DNA from: Caulobacter sp. 73W
GTDB taxonomy: Bacteria; Pseudomonadota; Alphaproteobacteria; Caulobacterales; Caulobacteraceae
DNA: 64,000 nucleotides
Assembly (NCBI RefSeq): GCF_041021955.1
Contig: NZ_CP158375.1
Span: 2,170,001 to 2,234,000, forward strand
Direction: 5' to 3'
Positions 7,839 to 18,234 of this stretch are shown piece after piece (positions within the stretch are counted from its first letter, which is position 1; each line of letters opens with the position of its first letter). A program made the translations under genes and the position numbers. The notes beneath the pieces are model-generated. The model had not been told where the DNA came from and searched no databases. It saw only the letters and a program-made list of their open reading frames with translations.

Positions 7839-9160
7839 GGGACTCGATCTTCGCCCTAGCCACCGCGCCCGGTCGGGCGGCGGTCGCGGTCGTCCGCCTG
7901 TCCGGCCCCCACGTGGGTGAGGCCTTGGCCAGTCTCGCTGGTCCACTGCCCCCGGCGCGCGTGGCGACGCTTCGTCGGCTGCGGTCAGGAGATGGCGAGA
8001 CGATCGACCAAGCGCTGGTCCTATGGTTCGAAGGACCGGCCAGTTATACGGGCGAAGACAGCGCCGAACTGCATCTGCATGGCGGGCGCGCGGTTGTAGA
8101 GCGTATCCTGCACCGGCTCGCAGAGCTCGGCTTGCGGATGGCGGAGCCGGGAGAGTTCACCCGTCGGGCGTTCGAGAACGGCAAACTGGACTTGGCGCAG
8201 GCCGAGGCGGTGGCTGATCTGGTCGACGCCGAGACGGATGGCCAGGCCAGGCAGGCGCTCGACCAGTTGGGCGGCGCCCTCAGCAAGCGCTTTGAGACCT
8301 GGCGGGAGACGTTGTTGGAGGCCCTCGCGCTTCTGGAAGCGGCGGTCGATTTTCCCGATGAGGACCTGCCGGCGGACGTGGCGGCTCGCGCCCACCCGGC
8401 GATGAAGACGTTGCTCGTGGAACTGGACCGCGCTCTGGCGGACGCCGATCGTGGCCGGCGCGTGCGCGATGGGTACCGCATCGCTCTGGTTGGCGCTCCC
8501 AATGCGGGGAAGAGCAGTCTGCTCAACGCTCTGGTGGAACGCGACGCGGCCATCGTCACGTCTACGCCGGGGACAACACGGGACGTGATCGAAACCCCGC
8601 TGATCCTCGCCGGTTATAAAGTGCTCCTGGCGGACACTGCGGGGGTTCGGGAAACAACGGACGAGATCGAGGGTGAAGGTGTTCGCCGCGCGCGCGGTTG
8701 GGCGCAGGAAGCGGATTTGCGGCTGTGGGTTGTGGATAGCCGCGCCGGAGACGAGGCCTGGCGGCAGGTTCGAGACCTCGTTCGGGCCGAAGATATCCTG
8801 GTCCTGAACAAGAACGATTTGGCCGGAAACCCCGTGGAGGTCGACTTCCCGGGCGAGAGGGTCGAGTGTTCCACGTGGAACAACGGCGACATGGATGCCC
8901 TTCGCAATCGGTTATCGGCGCGTGTGACTAGTGCGCTTTCTGGCGCCGACTTTCCGGCGGCCACCCGCCTTCGCCACATGGAGAGCTTGATGGAAGCGCG
9001 CGGTTGCCTGAACCGCGCTCTTAAGACCGATCCGGAGCTGGTTGAGGTGATAGCCGAAGACGTTCGTCTGGCCGCTCGCGCCTTGGCGCGCATCACCGGC
9101 CGCATCGATCCGGAGCAGGTGCTTGGCAGAGTGTTCAGCAGCTTCTGCATCGGGAAATGA
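7835..9160 (+). CDS. mnmE: tRNA modification GTPase MnmE
   Basis: MnmE works with MnmG to install the (carboxymethyl)aminomethyl group on U34 of wobble-uridine tRNAs. The 441 residues show the N-terminal formyl-THF-binding domain ([22 protein letters not shown]), a helical domain, and an inserted G domain with G1 GAPNAGKSS (about residue 222), G2 region [10 protein letters not shown]3 DTAG and G4 NKND. The C-terminus ends in FCIGK, the catalytic-Cys CxGK motif. The coding sequence contains a perfect 16-base parS palindrome (8867-8882), read as codons for ECSTWNN. It is coupled to the gene upstream by an ATGA overlap. Confidence 0.96.
   Translation: MRDSIFALATAPGRAAVAVVRLSGPHVGEALASLAGPLPPARVATLRRLRSGDGETIDQALVLWFEGPASYTGEDSAELHLHGGRAVVERILHRLAELGLRMAEPGEFTRRAFENGKLDLAQAEAVADLVDAETDGQARQALDQLGGALSKRFETWRETLLEALALLEAAVDFPDEDLPADVAARAHPAMKTLLVELDRALADADRGRRVRDGYRIALVGAPNAGKSSLLNALVERDAAIVTSTPGTTRDVIETPLILAGYKVLLADTAGVRETTDEIEGEGVRRARGWAQEADLRLWVVDSRAGDEAWRQVRDLVRAEDILVLNKNDLAGNPVEVDFPGERVECSTWNNGDMDALRNRLSARVTSALSGADFPAATRLRHMESLMEARGCLNRALKTDPELVEVIAEDVRLAARALARITGRIDPEQVLGRVFSSFCIGK
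8867..8882. other. parS: parS centromere site inside mnmE
   Basis: TGTTCCACGTGGAACA is a perfect 16-base palindrome with the CACGTG core of chromosomal parS. ParB would nucleate here and spread. It lies within the mnmE coding region, about 3.8 kb before parB and about 7 kb from the origin. Confidence 0.82.
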
Positions 9161-9176
9161 TGTACCACGTGGAACA
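9161..9176. other. Imperfect parS-like site
   Basis: TGTACCACGTGGAACA differs from the flanking perfect parS sites by one base (A for T at position 4), so one half-site is imperfect. It begins immediately after the mnmE stop codon. ParB may bind it more weakly. Confidence 0.65.
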
Positions 9177-9185
9177 AGCGCAAGC

Positions 9186-9194
9186 TTATCCACA
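9186..9194 (+). promoter_or_regulatory. Consensus DnaA box upstream of mnmG
   Basis: TTATCCACA is an exact match to the general DnaA-box consensus. It lies between two parS-type sites and 116 bases before the mnmG start. It could give DnaA-dependent control of the mnmG-rsmG-parA-parB operon, or act as a DnaA-titration site; this is inference. Confidence 0.6.
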
Positions 9195-9210
9195 GGACCA
9201 TCCCCACCTC

Positions 9211-9226
9211 TGTTCCACGTGGAACA
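9211..9226. other. parS: parS centromere site upstream of mnmG
   Basis: Second perfect copy of TGTTCCACGTGGAACA, 84 bases before the mnmG start. ParB spreading from here would cover the promoter of the operon that encodes ParB. Confidence 0.85.
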
Positions 9227-9309
9227 GTTCGTCGCCTCGACGCTGACCGGGCCAAGCCCTATATTGTCATCACGCCCACGGAATTGGGCGCGCCTCAGAT
9301 CGCATCGTC

Positions 9310-11178
9310 ATGTCCACCCCCCTCCCCGCTTCGTGGGACGTCATTGTTATTGGCGGCGGCCACGCCGGCTGCGAGGCCGCCGCGGCGTCGGCGCGGACGG
9401 GTGCCCGCACGCTGCTGCTGACGCACAAGCTGGAAACCATCGGCGAGATGTCCTGCAACCCGGCCATCGGCGGTCTGGGCAAGGGGCATCTGGTTCGCGA
9501 GATCGACGCCTTGGATGGCCTGATGGGCCGGTTGGCCGACGTGGCCGGCATCCAGTTTCGGATGCTCAACGCCTCGAAGGGTCCGGCGGTGCGAGGCCCG
9601 CGTTCGCAGATCGATCGCCGTCTCTATCGTGAAGCCATGCAGGCGGCCCTTGCCGCCCAGCCCAATCTCGACATCATCGCTGAAGCCGCCGAGGACCTGA
9701 TCGTTGAGGGCGGCAAGGTGGCTGGCGCGATCGGCGCGACCGGGGAGCGCTATCTTGCTCCACGTGTGGTGCTGACCACGGGCACCTTCCTCAAGGGTAT
9801 CATCCATCTAGGCGAGAAGCGTATCCCTGCGGGCCGGGTTGGCGATCAGCCGGCTATCGGTCTATCGGATCGTCTCTATGGTCTCGGCCTTTCCATGGGC
9901 CGGCTGAAGACGGGCACCCCCGCTCGCCTTGATGGCAAGACCATCGCGTGGGAGCGGCTGGAGATGCAATCGGCCGACGAGACGCCGACCCCCTTCTCCT
10001 TCCTCACGGACAAGATCGAGGTCCCGCAGATCCAGTGCGGCGTCACCTGGACCACGGAAGAGACCCACAAGATCATCGCCGATCGCCTGACAAAGTCGGC
10101 GGTCTATGGCGGCCGGATCGAAGGTCGCGGCCCCCGCTACTGCCCGTCGATCGAGGACAAGGTCGTCCGCTTCGCCGACAAGACGGCGCACCAGATTTTC
10201 CTGGAGCCGGAAGGCCTGGACGACGACACCGTCTATCCGAACGGGGTCTCGACTTCAGTTTCGGAAGAGACTCAGCTGCTGTTCCTGCGGACCATCCCGG
10301 GCCTCGAGAACGTCGAGGTCATCCGCTACGGCTACGCGATCGAGTACGACTACGTCGATCCGCGAGAGCTCTATCCGACGCTGGAGACCAAGGCCCTGAC
10401 CGGCCTTTATCTCGCCGGCCAGATCAACGGCACGACAGGGTACGAAGAGGCCGGGGCCCAGGGCCTTGTCGCGGGGCTGAACGCCGCACGCGCCGCAGCC
10501 GGCCAGGAGCCGGTCACCTTCGCTCGGGATGAGGCCTATATCGGCGTGATGATCGATGACCTGGTCACACGTGGGGTCACCGAGCCGTATCGCATGTTCA
10601 CCAGCCGGGCGGAGTTCCGCCTGACCCTGCGCGCTGATAATGCCGACCAGCGCCTGACTGGACGCGGCGTCGAGCTCGGCGTTGTGGGGGCTGAGCGCGC
10701 GACCGCCTGGGCCAAGAAGTCGTCAGAACTGGCGCACGCCCGCCAGCGCGCCAAGGAGCTCACCTTCACCCCGGCCGAAGCGCAGCGCGCCGGCTTCAAG
10801 GTGGGTCAAGATGGTCAGCGCCGCGGCCTGATCCAGATGCTGGCCTATCCGGACATCGGCTTCCACGACCTGGCCGGGGCCTGGCCGGAGATCGCCGAAT
10901 GGTCCCCGGCCATCCGCGAGCAGATCGAGATCGACGCGGCCTATGCCGGTTATCTCGACCGCCAGCTGGCCGATGTCGAAGCGTTCCGCCGCGACGAGAA
11001 CCTGACCTTGCCGGCCGATCTGGATTACGGCTTGGTCGGTGGTCTCTCTAACGAGGTCCGCGAAAAGCTGGCCCGCGTTCGCCCCCTCACCCTGGGCCAG
11101 GCGGCCCGTATCGAAGGCGTCACTCCCGGCGCGCTCACCGCATTGCTCGCCCATGTCCGTCGCGTCCGCGCAGCTTGA
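9310..11178 (+). CDS. mnmG: tRNA uridine-5-carboxymethylaminomethyl modification enzyme MnmG (GidA)
   Basis: FAD- and NADH-dependent partner of MnmE in U34 modification. The 622 residues start with the FAD-binding fold [15 protein letters not shown], followed by the family signature [26 protein letters not shown] and [14 protein letters not shown] second signature, [17 protein letters not shown], lies near residue 380, and the helical MnmE-binding C-terminal domain ends the protein. ATG 9310 follows a 149-base spacer holding parS and DnaA sites, so this is probably the first gene of the mnmG-rsmG-parA-parB operon. Confidence 0.96.
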   Translation: MSTPLPASWDVIVIGGGHAGCEAAAASARTGARTLLLTHKLETIGEMSCNPAIGGLGKGHLVREIDALDGLMGRLADVAGIQFRMLNASKGPAVRGPRSQIDRRLYREAMQAALAAQPNLDIIAEAAEDLIVEGGKVAGAIGATGERYLAPRVVLTTGTFLKGIIHLGEKRIPAGRVGDQPAIGLSDRLYGLGLSMGRLKTGTPARLDGKTIAWERLEMQSADETPTPFSFLTDKIEVPQIQCGVTWTTEETHKIIADRLTKSAVYGGRIEGRGPRYCPSIEDKVVRFADKTAHQIFLEPEGLDDDTVYPNGVSTSVSEETQLLFLRTIPGLENVEVIRYGYAIEYDYVDPRELYPTLETKALTGLYLAGQINGTTGYEEAGAQGLVAGLNAARAAAGQEPVTFARDEAYIGVMIDDLVTRGVTEPYRMFTSRAEFRLTLRADNADQRLTGRGVELGVVGAERATAWAKKSSELAHARQRAKELTFTPAEAQRAGFKVGQDGQRRGLIQMLAYPDIGFHDLAGAWPEIAEWSPAIREQIEIDAAYAGYLDRQLADVEAFRRDENLTLPADLDYGLVGGLSNEVREKLARVRPLTLGQAARIEGVTPGALTALLAHVRRVRAA

Positions 11179-11818
11179 TCAGCTCCAGATCGGAGTGACC
11201 GACGCCGCCGGATTTCAGGCGGCGACGGGCGCCAGCGACCGGGCCATGGCGGACCTGCGTCGTTTCCGTGAGCTGCTGACCGACTGGAACCAGCGGATGA
11301 ACCTGGTCGGGCCCGCCAGCCTGCCCCACTTTTGGAACCGTCACGCGTGGGACAGCGCCCAGTTGCTGACCTATGCCCCCGAAGCGCGTGTCTGGGCCGA
11401 TCTGGGCGCCGGCGCCGGCCTGCCCGGCGTGGTCCTGGCCGTCCTGCTCAAGGACACGGACGGCGGGCAGGTTCATCTCGTCGAGAGCATGACGAAGCGC
11501 TGCCGCTTCCTCGCCGAGGTGGTTTCCGAGCTCGATCTTCCGGCCCAGATTCACAACGCCCGGGCCGAAGATCTGTCGCTCAAGGTGGATATCGTCACGG
11601 CGCGCGCTTGTGCTCCGCTCGACCGGCTTCTGGGGTATGCCCAGCCCTACTTCAAACGAGGTGCAAACGCCTTGTTTCTAAAGGGCCAAGATGTTGTGTC
11701 CGAGTTGACCCACGCCTCTAAATATTGGAAATTTAACCCCGATCTGAAGCCTAGTCTCAGCGACCCGCGAGGCTTCGTTCTTCAGGTGAAAGGCCTCTCC
11801 AGTGCACGCTCAGTCTGA
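11153..11818 (+). CDS. rsmG: 16S rRNA (guanine527-N7)-methyltransferase RsmG
   Basis: SAM-dependent methylase of G527 in 16S rRNA. The 221 residues contain the SAM motif [20 protein letters not shown], the conserved N-terminal block [17 protein letters not shown] with the [13 protein letters not shown] motif, and [15 protein letters not shown] chose ATG 11153 ([14 protein letters not shown]), which overlaps the mnmG end by 26 bases. The downstream parA GTG lies inside its last codons, so the operon is tightly packed. Confidence 0.94.
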   Translation: MSVASAQLDQLQIGVTDAAGFQAATGASDRAMADLRRFRELLTDWNQRMNLVGPASLPHFWNRHAWDSAQLLTYAPEARVWADLGAGAGLPGVVLAVLLKDTDGGQVHLVESMTKRCRFLAEVVSELDLPAQIHNARAEDLSLKVDIVTARACAPLDRLLGYAQPYFKRGANALFLKGQDVVSELTHASKYWKFNPDLKPSLSDPRGFVLQVKGLSSARSV

Positions 11819-12617
11819 CCCGGCACTACGCATCCTCGCCATCGCTAACCAGAAGGGCGGCGTTGGTAAGACGACGACCGCGATCAATCTTGGCACCGCC
11901 CTCGCCGCCGTCGGCGAACGCGTCCTCCTGATCGACGCCGATCCCCAGGGCAACGCCTCCACCGGCCTTGGCGTGCCGCGCCACCAGCGCAAGTCGACCC
12001 TGTACGACGTGCTGATGGGTGACGCTCCGGCTGGCGAAGTGGCGGTGAAGACCAGCCTGCCTGGCCTCGACCTCATCCCGGCCGATCCGGACCTATCGGG
12101 GGTTGAGCTGGAGCTCGGTCAGGCCGCCCGACGGTCGTACCGGTTGCGTGACGCCCTGGAAGTCCTGCGCCGCGCTGGAAACTACACCTACGTGCTGATC
12201 GATTGCCCGCCGTCGCTGAACCTGCTGACGGTGAACGCCATGACGGCCGCTGATGCGGTGTTCGTGCCCCTGCAATGCGAGTTCTTCGCCCTGGAAGGCC
12301 TGACGCAGCTGATGCGGACCATCGAGCTGGTGCGCGGCAGCCTCAATCCAAAGCTGGAGATCCAGGGCGTGGTCCTGACCATGTTTGATCGCCGCAACAG
12401 CCTGTCCGAACAGGTCGCGTCTGACGTGCGCGCCCACTTCGGTGACAAGGTCTATGACACCGTGATCCCTCGCAACGTGCGGGTGTCGGAGGCGCCGTCC
12501 TTCGGCAAGCCGGTGCTGATCTACGATCTGAAGTGCGCGGGCAGCCAGGCCTATCTGAAGCTGGCGCGTGAAGTTGTCAGCCGCGAACGGGCCCGTCAGG
12601 CCCAGGTCGCGGCCTAG
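11802..12617 (+). CDS. parA: Chromosome partitioning ATPase ParA
   Basis: A 271-residue ParA/Soj ATPase that binds DNA non-specifically as an ATP dimer and forms the gradient that pulls ParB-parS complexes to the new pole. The deviant Walker A motif NQKGGVGKTTTAINLG is at about residues 17-31, followed by LLIDADPQGN and the Walker B-type YVLIDCPPSLN. The sequence is very like Caulobacter ParA, including the C-terminus KLAREVVSRER. The GTG start overlaps rsmG by 17 bases; [20 protein letters not shown] fits homologous N-termini. Confidence 0.96.
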   Translation: MHAQSDPALRILAIANQKGGVGKTTTAINLGTALAAVGERVLLIDADPQGNASTGLGVPRHQRKSTLYDVLMGDAPAGEVAVKTSLPGLDLIPADPDLSGVELELGQAARRSYRLRDALEVLRRAGNYTYVLIDCPPSLNLLTVNAMTAADAVFVPLQCEFFALEGLTQLMRTIELVRGSLNPKLEIQGVVLTMFDRRNSLSEQVASDVRAHFGDKVYDTVIPRNVRVSEAPSFGKPVLIYDLKCAGSQAYLKLAREVVSRERARQAQVAA

Positions 12618-12657
12618 TAAAAGAACTCAAGGGCTTAAGATGGTTGGGGAAACGACG

Positions 12658-13566
12658 ATGGTCGAAGGACGTCGGGGTCTGGGTCGCGGTCTGTCCGCCC
12701 TTCTGGGCGAGGCGGAAACCGCCAGCGCCGCGTCGGCCGCGGGCACGCCGGGCGGCCCCAATGAGGTGTCGATCGAGCTGATCCGCCGCAACGCCGACCA
12801 GCCGCGACGCGTCTTTTCCGAAGAACTGCTGGAAGAGCTGTCCGCCTCGATCAAGGAAAAGGGCGTCCTGCAGCCGATCCTTGTCCGCCCGGCTCCCGGC
12901 GCCGAGGGCGAATACCAGATCGTGGCCGGTGAACGCCGCTGGCGCGCCGCTCAACGGGCCGGCCTGCGCTCGATGCCGGTGCTGGTGCGTGATCTGGACG
13001 ACCTCCAGGTGCTGGAGATCGGCATCGTCGAAAACGTCCAACGCGCCGACCTGAACGCCGTCGAAGAGGCGCAGTCCTACCGCGCCCTGATGGAGAAGTT
13101 CGGTCGTACCCAGGAAGACGTCGCCCATGTGGTCGGCAAGAGCCGCAGCCATGTGGCCAACATCCTGCGTCTGCTGACCTTGCCGGAAGAGGTTCAGAAC
13201 CTGCTTTCGGAAGGTCTGATCACCGCCGGCCACGCCAAGGCGATCGCTTCGGCCGAGGATCCGGCCGCTCTGGCGCGCCTGGTGGTCGAAAAAGGCCTGT
13301 CGGTTCGCGAAACCGAAGCCTTGGCCAAGCGTGGCGGCGATCTCGACGGGGCCGGCAAGTCTCCCTCCCCCGCCATGCCTCGCGCCCCGCGCGTGAAGGA
13401 CGCCGACACCCAAGCCCTGGAGGCCGACCTGTCGGACGTTCTCGGCCTGGATGTGGTGATCGATGATCGCGGCGGCGTGGGTGAGCTTCGCGTGCGCTAC
13501 GCGACCCTGGAGCAGCTCGACGACCTGTGCCGTCGCCTGACCCACAGCTCGCCGGTCGAAGCCTAA
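12658..13566 (+). CDS. parB: Chromosome partitioning protein ParB
   Basis: CTP-dependent DNA clamp that loads at parS and spreads. The 302 residues start MVEGRRGLGRGLSALLGE, the conserved N-terminal motif that stimulates ParA. The CTP-binding domain includes GEYQIVAGERRWRAAQRAG and EIGIVENVQRADLNAVEEA, and is followed by the helix-turn-helix VGKSRSHVANILRLLTLP and a C-terminal dimerisation domain. I chose ATG 12658 over ATG 12640 because it matches homologous N-termini and has GGGGA seven bases upstream. It follows parA by 40 bases and converges on holA with only 6 bases between stops. Confidence 0.95.
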   Translation: MVEGRRGLGRGLSALLGEAETASAASAAGTPGGPNEVSIELIRRNADQPRRVFSEELLEELSASIKEKGVLQPILVRPAPGAEGEYQIVAGERRWRAAQRAGLRSMPVLVRDLDDLQVLEIGIVENVQRADLNAVEEAQSYRALMEKFGRTQEDVAHVVGKSRSHVANILRLLTLPEEVQNLLSEGLITAGHAKAIASAEDPAALARLVVEKGLSVRETEALAKRGGDLDGAGKSPSPAMPRAPRVKDADTQALEADLSDVLGLDVVIDDRGGVGELRVRYATLEQLDDLCRRLTHSSPVEA

Positions 13567-13572
13567 AGCGCC

Positions 13573-14625
13573 CTAGAGACCGAGACGGCGCGCGCGGCCC
13601 GCGATCGTAAGGGCCAGCCGCTCGGCGATTAGATAGTCCGGAGAGCCGGCCTGCTTGCACAGCCGGTCGGCCTCCAGCACTTCCGGTTGGACGGCGTCGA
13701 GGTCCTCCAGCGTCCAGGCGCGGGCCTGGCGCAGGAATTCCCGCTCCTGTTTCCAGAAAACGCCGGACGCCTTGGCCGCTTCCTGCAGGCCGACGCCGTT
13801 CTTGGCGAGCGTATTGACCCGCCGCAGCTTGGCCAAATGCAGGCTTATGGCGCGTATCGCCGCCGGACCCGTCTCTCCCTCGGCCGCTGCGCGCCGTAGA
13901 CCGGACTGAGCGGCGGCCAACTTGGCTCCAAACGCGTCAGAGGCCGCGTCAAACAGCGACGCATCCGCCTCCACGCCCAGAAAATCCTGCAAATCGGCCG
14001 CCGTGGCGACGAAACCGCTGCCTGGTTTGAGATAAAGCGCCAGACGCTCGATCTCTTGGCGGGCCACGCCGCGCTCCTTGGGCATGCGGCTGACGAAGAT
14101 ATCGAGCGCTTCGCTGTTGAGGCTGACCTTATCGGCATTGAGGGTTTCGCGGACGAGACGGGCGACATCGCCAGGTTCGTCCTCGTAACAGGGGATGACC
14201 GCGCAGCCGGCGACCTTCTCGGCGGCCTTGCGCAGGGCGGAATCCCGGCCCAGGGCGCCGGCCTCGATCAGGAAGAAGGCCTCTGGATTGAACTTGCCGT
14301 CAGCGTGCGGAACCACGGCCTCGGCCGCCGCGCGATCGGCGCTGGCCTTGCCGTCGCTGAGACGCAGCCGGACCAGGCGTCGGCCGCCCATCATGGAGAT
14401 GGCCGACAGCTCGCCTTCCAGCTTGCCGCCCTCCCCGTCCAGATCGCCGTCGGTCAGCATGGCGACGTCGAACGGATCGTCGAGATTGGGCGAGATTTTC
14501 TTGGCCAGCTGGTCGGCGCGGTCACGCACCACGCCCCGGTCCCGGCCATAGATCACCGCGGCGCGAACGTCCGCGGACGGCTCCTTGAGGAAACGCTCGA
14601 TGTCGGGCCGCTTGGAAAGGATCAT
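13573..14625 (-). CDS. holA: DNA polymerase III subunit delta
   Basis: Delta subunit of the clamp loader, which opens the beta sliding clamp. The 350 residues begin MILSKRPDIERFLKEPSADVRAAVIYGRDRGVV, a typical HolA N-terminal fold, with GGRRLVRLRLSDGK and the central FLIEAGALGRDSALRKAAEK segment. A C-terminal helical domain (about 235-350) provides pentamer contacts. It is the last gene of a leftward run leuS-lptE-holA, separated from lptE by 15 bases. Identification rests on overall pattern and on the conserved Caulobacter gene order next to parB. Confidence 0.9.
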   Translation of the reverse strand: MILSKRPDIERFLKEPSADVRAAVIYGRDRGVVRDRADQLAKKISPNLDDPFDVAMLTDGDLDGEGGKLEGELSAISMMGGRRLVRLRLSDGKASADRAAAEAVVPHADGKFNPEAFFLIEAGALGRDSALRKAAEKVAGCAVIPCYEDEPGDVARLVRETLNADKVSLNSEALDIFVSRMPKERGVARQEIERLALYLKPGSGFVATAADLQDFLGVEADASLFDAASDAFGAKLAAAQSGLRRAAAEGETGPAAIRAISLHLAKLRRVNTLAKNGVGLQEAAKASGVFWKQEREFLRQARAWTLEDLDAVQPEVLEADRLCKQAGSPDYLIAERLALTIAGRARRLGL

Positions 14626-14640
14626 CGGCCGATCAGCCGC

Positions 14641-15132
14641 CTAGCCCGTCTGGCGGGCAAGCCAGGAGGCCAGATCGATCTGGATCTTGCGGGCCACCTC
14701 GGCGGCGGCGCGATCCTGGCCGTCCTGCTGGGCGGCGATGCCGGCATAGGGCTGGTCGGCGGAGTTGTAGGAGACGACCGCCTGGGCCACGCCGGTGCGC
14801 AGAACGCCGCCGGATGCCTTCTCCACCAGCTTGTAGTTGGCGGTCAGCCGCAGTTCGTAGCGGTTGGCGACGTTGTCGACGCGAACGCCGCGCGGATAGC
14901 GGGCCTCGTCGATGGTCAGCTCCAGCCGGTAGGCCGCCGGAACCGACAGGTTCCTGGCCATGGCGTCATCCAGATGCTCACGCAGCAAGTAGGCCGCGCG
15001 GCCGTCGGGGACCATCACATCGATGGACGCGAGGGTCGGCGACACGCCCGGCGTGGCGTAAAGCGGCGTGAACCCGCAGGCCGAAAGGCCCAGCGAAGCG
15101 AAAACCAAGGCGGCGACAGCGAGCTTGCGCAT
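14641..15132 (-). CDS. lptE: LPS-assembly lipoprotein LptE
   Basis: Outer-membrane lipoprotein that plugs the LptD barrel and helps insert lipopolysaccharide. The 163 residues begin with a signal peptide ending in LSAC, with lipidated Cys19 and then GFTPLYA, the standard LptE start. The body is strand-rich. Its ATG overlaps the leuS stop by one base (TGATG), giving the leuS-lptE-holA arrangement common in proteobacteria. LptE sequences diverge strongly, so context carries part of the assignment. Confidence 0.88.
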   Translation of the reverse strand: MRKLAVAALVFASLGLSACGFTPLYATPGVSPTLASIDVMVPDGRAAYLLREHLDDAMARNLSVPAAYRLELTIDEARYPRGVRVDNVANRYELRLTANYKLVEKASGGVLRTGVAQAVVSYNSADQPYAGIAAQQDGQDRAAAEVARKIQIDLASWLARQTG

Positions 15133-17714
15133 CAGCCGACCACGATGTTGACGATACGATCCTGCACCACGATCACCTTGCGGACGGTCACGCCCTCAAG
15201 GTGGGGCAGGACGCCGGCGTCTTCCAGCGCAATCTTCTTCACCTCGTCCTCCGGCGTGCCGGCCTTGATGCGGATCTCGCCACGGCGCTTGCCGTTGATC
15301 TGCACCGGCAGGACCCGTTCGTCATCCGCCGCCAGGGCGGCGTCGGCAACGGGCCACGGGGCGTCGACCACCATCCCCTGCCCGCCGATGCGGACCCAGC
15401 ATTCTTCGGCCAGGTGCGGAACGAACGGCGCGACCAGGCGGGCCAGGATCGACAGCGCTTCCCTGCGCGCCGCCAGGACGGCGTCGGAGGCGCCCTCGGC
15501 CGGCGCGGCCTTCAGGGTATTGAGGAATTCGTACAGCTTGGCCACGCCGCTGTTGAAGCGGAAGCCCTCGATGGCGCTCGTCACCGCACCGATCAGCTGG
15601 TGAGCCGCCTTCAGCAGCGCCAGGGCCACGGGATCGTCGCCGATCGAGCCAAACTCGCCTTCTGGCTGGCTGTCGAACTCGTTCCACAGACGGTGGGTGA
15701 AGCGCCAGGCGCCCTCGACACCGCTGTTTGTCCATTGAACGTCCCGCTCGGGCGGGCTGTCCGACATCACGAACAGGCGCGCGGCGTCCACGCCATAGGC
15801 GTCGAAGATGTCCTCCGGCGCCACGACGTTCTTCTTGGACTTGGACATCTTTTCGATGTCGCCGATGACCACGGGCGCGCCGGTGGAGACCTGCACGGCC
15901 GACCGCGTCGGGCCCATGCCGCTGATCTCGACGTCCACGGGCTCCAGCCAGGCGCCGGCGGCGTCCTTGTAAGTCTCGTGCGTGACCATGCCCTGGGTGA
16001 ACAGGCCGGCGAACGGCTCCTCCACCGACAGCAAGCCCTCGTCCTTCAGCGCCTTGGTGATGAACCGGGCGTAGAGCAGGTGCAGGACCGCGTGCTCGAC
16101 GCCGCCGATGTACTGATCCACCGGCAGCCAGCGATCGGCCGCGGTCTTGTTGACGGGGGCTTCCGCCGTCGGATCGGCGAAGCGGGCGAAATACCAGGAG
16201 CTGTCGACGAAGGTGTCGAGCGTATCGGTCTCGCGCTCGGCCTTGCCGCCGCAGGTCGGGCAATCGACGTGACGCCAGGTCGGGTGGCGAAGCAGCGGAT
16301 TGCCCGGCTTGTCGAAGGCCACGTCGTCCGGCAGGCGAACGGGCAGCAGGTCATCCGGCACCGGGACCACGCCGCACTTTTCGCAATGGATGACCGGGAT
16401 CGGGCATCCCCAGTAGCGCTGACGGGAAACCCCCCAGTCGCGCAGGCGATAGACGGTGGCGCCCTGCCCTCGGTTCTGGCCCTCGATCACCTCGATGGCC
16501 TTGGCCTTGGCGGACTCGATGTCCAGGCCGTCCAGGAACTGCGAATTGAAGATCGAGCCCGGGCCGACATAGGCTTCGGTCCCGACATCGAAGGTCTTGG
16601 GATCTTCGTTCGCCGGCAGAACGACCGGTCGTACCGACAGGCCATACTTGCGGGCGAAGTCCAGGTCGCGCTGGTCATGGGCCGGGCAGCCGAAGATGGC
16701 GCCGGTGCCGTAGTCCATCAGGATGAAGTTGGCGATCCAGACCGACAGCTTCTGTTCCGGATCGAACGGGTGCGCGACGGTCAGGCCCGTATCGAGGCCC
16801 AGCTTCTCGGCGCCCTCGATATCGGCTTCCGACGTGCCGCCCTTGCGGCATTCGGCGACGAAGGCGGCGACCTTGGGATCAGCGGCGGCCAGCTGCTCGG
16901 CCAGCGGATGATCGGGCGCGATGCCGACGAAGCTGGCGCCGAACAGGGTGTCCGGACGGGTGGTGTAGACTTCCAGGCCGCTCTCGAAGCCTTTCGGGGC
17001 GTCGCCGGCGAAGTCGAAGCTGAACCGCAGGCCCTTGGACTTGCCGATCCAGTTCTCCTGCATGATGCGGACCTTCTCGGGCCAGCGATCAAGCGTCTTC
17101 AGCCCGTCGATCAGACGGTCGGCATAGTCGGTGATGCGCAGGAACCACTGGGTCAGCTTGCGCTTCTCGACCAGGGCGCCGGAGCGCCAGCCACGGCCGT
17201 CGATGACCTGTTCGTTGGCCAGGACGGTCATGTCGACCGGGTCCCAGTTGACGACGCCTTCCTTGCGATAGACCAAGCCGCGCTTCAGCAGCTTCTGGAA
17301 CCAGCGCTGCTGCTGGCCATAGTATTCCGGGTCGCAGGTGGCGAACTCACGCGACCAGTCGATGCTGAGGCCCAGGGCCTTCAGCTGCTCGCGCATGGCG
17401 GCGATGTTGTCGTAGGTCCAGCCCTTGGGGTGAACGCCGCGCTCCATGGCCGCGTTCTCGGCGGGCATGCCGAAGGCGTCCCATCCCATCGGATGCAGCA
17501 CGTCGAAGCCTTGGGCCCGCTTGTAACGCGCCACCACATCGCCCATGGCGTAGTTGCGCACGTGGCCCATATGGATGCGGCCCGACGGGTACGGGAACAT
17601 CTCAAGCACGTAGTACTTCGGCTTGGAAGCGTCCTCACGCGTGCGGAAAACGTCGGCGTCCGCCCAGGCGGCGCGCCACTTGGGCTCGGTTTCTTTCGGG
17701 TTGTAGCGGGCCAT
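15132..17714 (-). CDS. leuS: Leucyl-tRNA synthetase
   Basis: Class I aminoacyl-tRNA synthetase that charges tRNA-Leu. The 860 residues match the family length. The HIGH-type motif is [15 protein letters not shown] at about residue 42, and the KMSKS motif [11 protein letters not shown] lies at about residue 625. Between them are the CP1 editing domain ([17 protein letters not shown], threonine-rich site) and the zinc-type Cys motifs [10 protein letters not shown] and [10 protein letters not shown]. The anticodon-binding domain and the small C-terminal domain ([13 protein letters not shown]) are complete. It is the first gene of the leuS-lptE-holA run. Confidence 0.97.
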   Translation of the reverse strand: MARYNPKETEPKWRAAWADADVFRTREDASKPKYYVLEMFPYPSGRIHMGHVRNYAMGDVVARYKRAQGFDVLHPMGWDAFGMPAENAAMERGVHPKGWTYDNIAAMREQLKALGLSIDWSREFATCDPEYYGQQQRWFQKLLKRGLVYRKEGVVNWDPVDMTVLANEQVIDGRGWRSGALVEKRKLTQWFLRITDYADRLIDGLKTLDRWPEKVRIMQENWIGKSKGLRFSFDFAGDAPKGFESGLEVYTTRPDTLFGASFVGIAPDHPLAEQLAAADPKVAAFVAECRKGGTSEADIEGAEKLGLDTGLTVAHPFDPEQKLSVWIANFILMDYGTGAIFGCPAHDQRDLDFARKYGLSVRPVVLPANEDPKTFDVGTEAYVGPGSIFNSQFLDGLDIESAKAKAIEVIEGQNRGQGATVYRLRDWGVSRQRYWGCPIPVIHCEKCGVVPVPDDLLPVRLPDDVAFDKPGNPLLRHPTWRHVDCPTCGGKAERETDTLDTFVDSSWYFARFADPTAEAPVNKTAADRWLPVDQYIGGVEHAVLHLLYARFITKALKDEGLLSVEEPFAGLFTQGMVTHETYKDAAGAWLEPVDVEISGMGPTRSAVQVSTGAPVVIGDIEKMSKSKKNVVAPEDIFDAYGVDAARLFVMSDSPPERDVQWTNSGVEGAWRFTHRLWNEFDSQPEGEFGSIGDDPVALALLKAAHQLIGAVTSAIEGFRFNSGVAKLYEFLNTLKAAPAEGASDAVLAARREALSILARLVAPFVPHLAEECWVRIGGQGMVVDAPWPVADAALAADDERVLPVQINGKRRGEIRIKAGTPEDEVKKIALEDAGVLPHLEGVTVRKVIVVQDRIVNIVVG

Positions 17715-17739
17715 CAGGCTTTAGATAGGGGCTGGGATA

Positions 17740-18234
17740 TCAGCCGTTGAGGTTGGACAGGCGCAGCTGGCGCGCGCGCGTCAGGATGGCGTTTTCCAGA
17801 TCCGTTTCGGTCTGGGCCGAGGCCGGAGCGTCAGCCCAGGCGCCAGACGCATCGCGGGTCTGCTTGAAAACGGTGACGTTCAGGCCGTCGGCGCGAAGTC
17901 GCGTGTCGAGGATGTAGACCGTCGTCTTGAAGCGCTCGTTCGGCGCTTCCGGCGCGGAGTACCAGTCGGTGATGATCACGCCGCCGTACGGATCGGCCGA
18001 GGCCAGGGGCATGAAGTTCAGGGCGTCGAGCGACGCGCGCCACAGATAACCGTTCACGCCGATCTGGGTTTGAGCCGGACCCGACGAGCCGCGGCCGAAC
18101 GGCCAGAGGCCGCCGCGCTTCTCACCGTAGACCTCGGGGCCCTTGCCGCCGCCACAGGCTGAAACCAGGGTCAGGCTGGCGATCACGACGCCGAGCGCGG
18201 CGCCGCGCTTCAAAGACCCACGCTCAAGACGCAT
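17740..18234 (-). CDS. DUF3576 domain lipoprotein
   Basis: A 164-residue predicted lipoprotein: the signal sequence ends in TLVSAC with lipidated Cys27, followed by GGGKGPEVYGEKRGGLWPFGRG. The core SQ-type segment IGVNGYLWRASLDALNFMPLASADPYGGVIITDWY is typical of the DUF3576 family. Its role is unknown; location is probably the outer membrane. I chose ATG 18234 because the positively charged MRLERGSLKRG is a standard signal start. It lies 25 bases upstream of leuS on the same strand, as in Caulobacter. Confidence 0.85.
   Translation of the reverse strand: MRLERGSLKRGAALGVVIASLTLVSACGGGKGPEVYGEKRGGLWPFGRGSSGPAQTQIGVNGYLWRASLDALNFMPLASADPYGGVIITDWYSAPEAPNERFKTTVYILDTRLRADGLNVTVFKQTRDASGAWADAPASAQTETDLENAILTRARQLRLSNLNG

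Noticed and set aside
7910..7915. CACGTG near the start of mnmE as a further parS
   Set aside because: Only the six-base core and a G/C shoulder match; the TGTTC/GAACA arms are absent.
9161..9309. A second replication origin next to mnmG
   Set aside because: One consensus DnaA box and parS sites are present, but there is no AT-rich unwinding element and no CtrA motifs; the 1499-1961 gap is a far better origin.
15201..17750. An 849-codon frame opposite leuS
   Set aside because: Same reason: a shadow of leuS with no family features.
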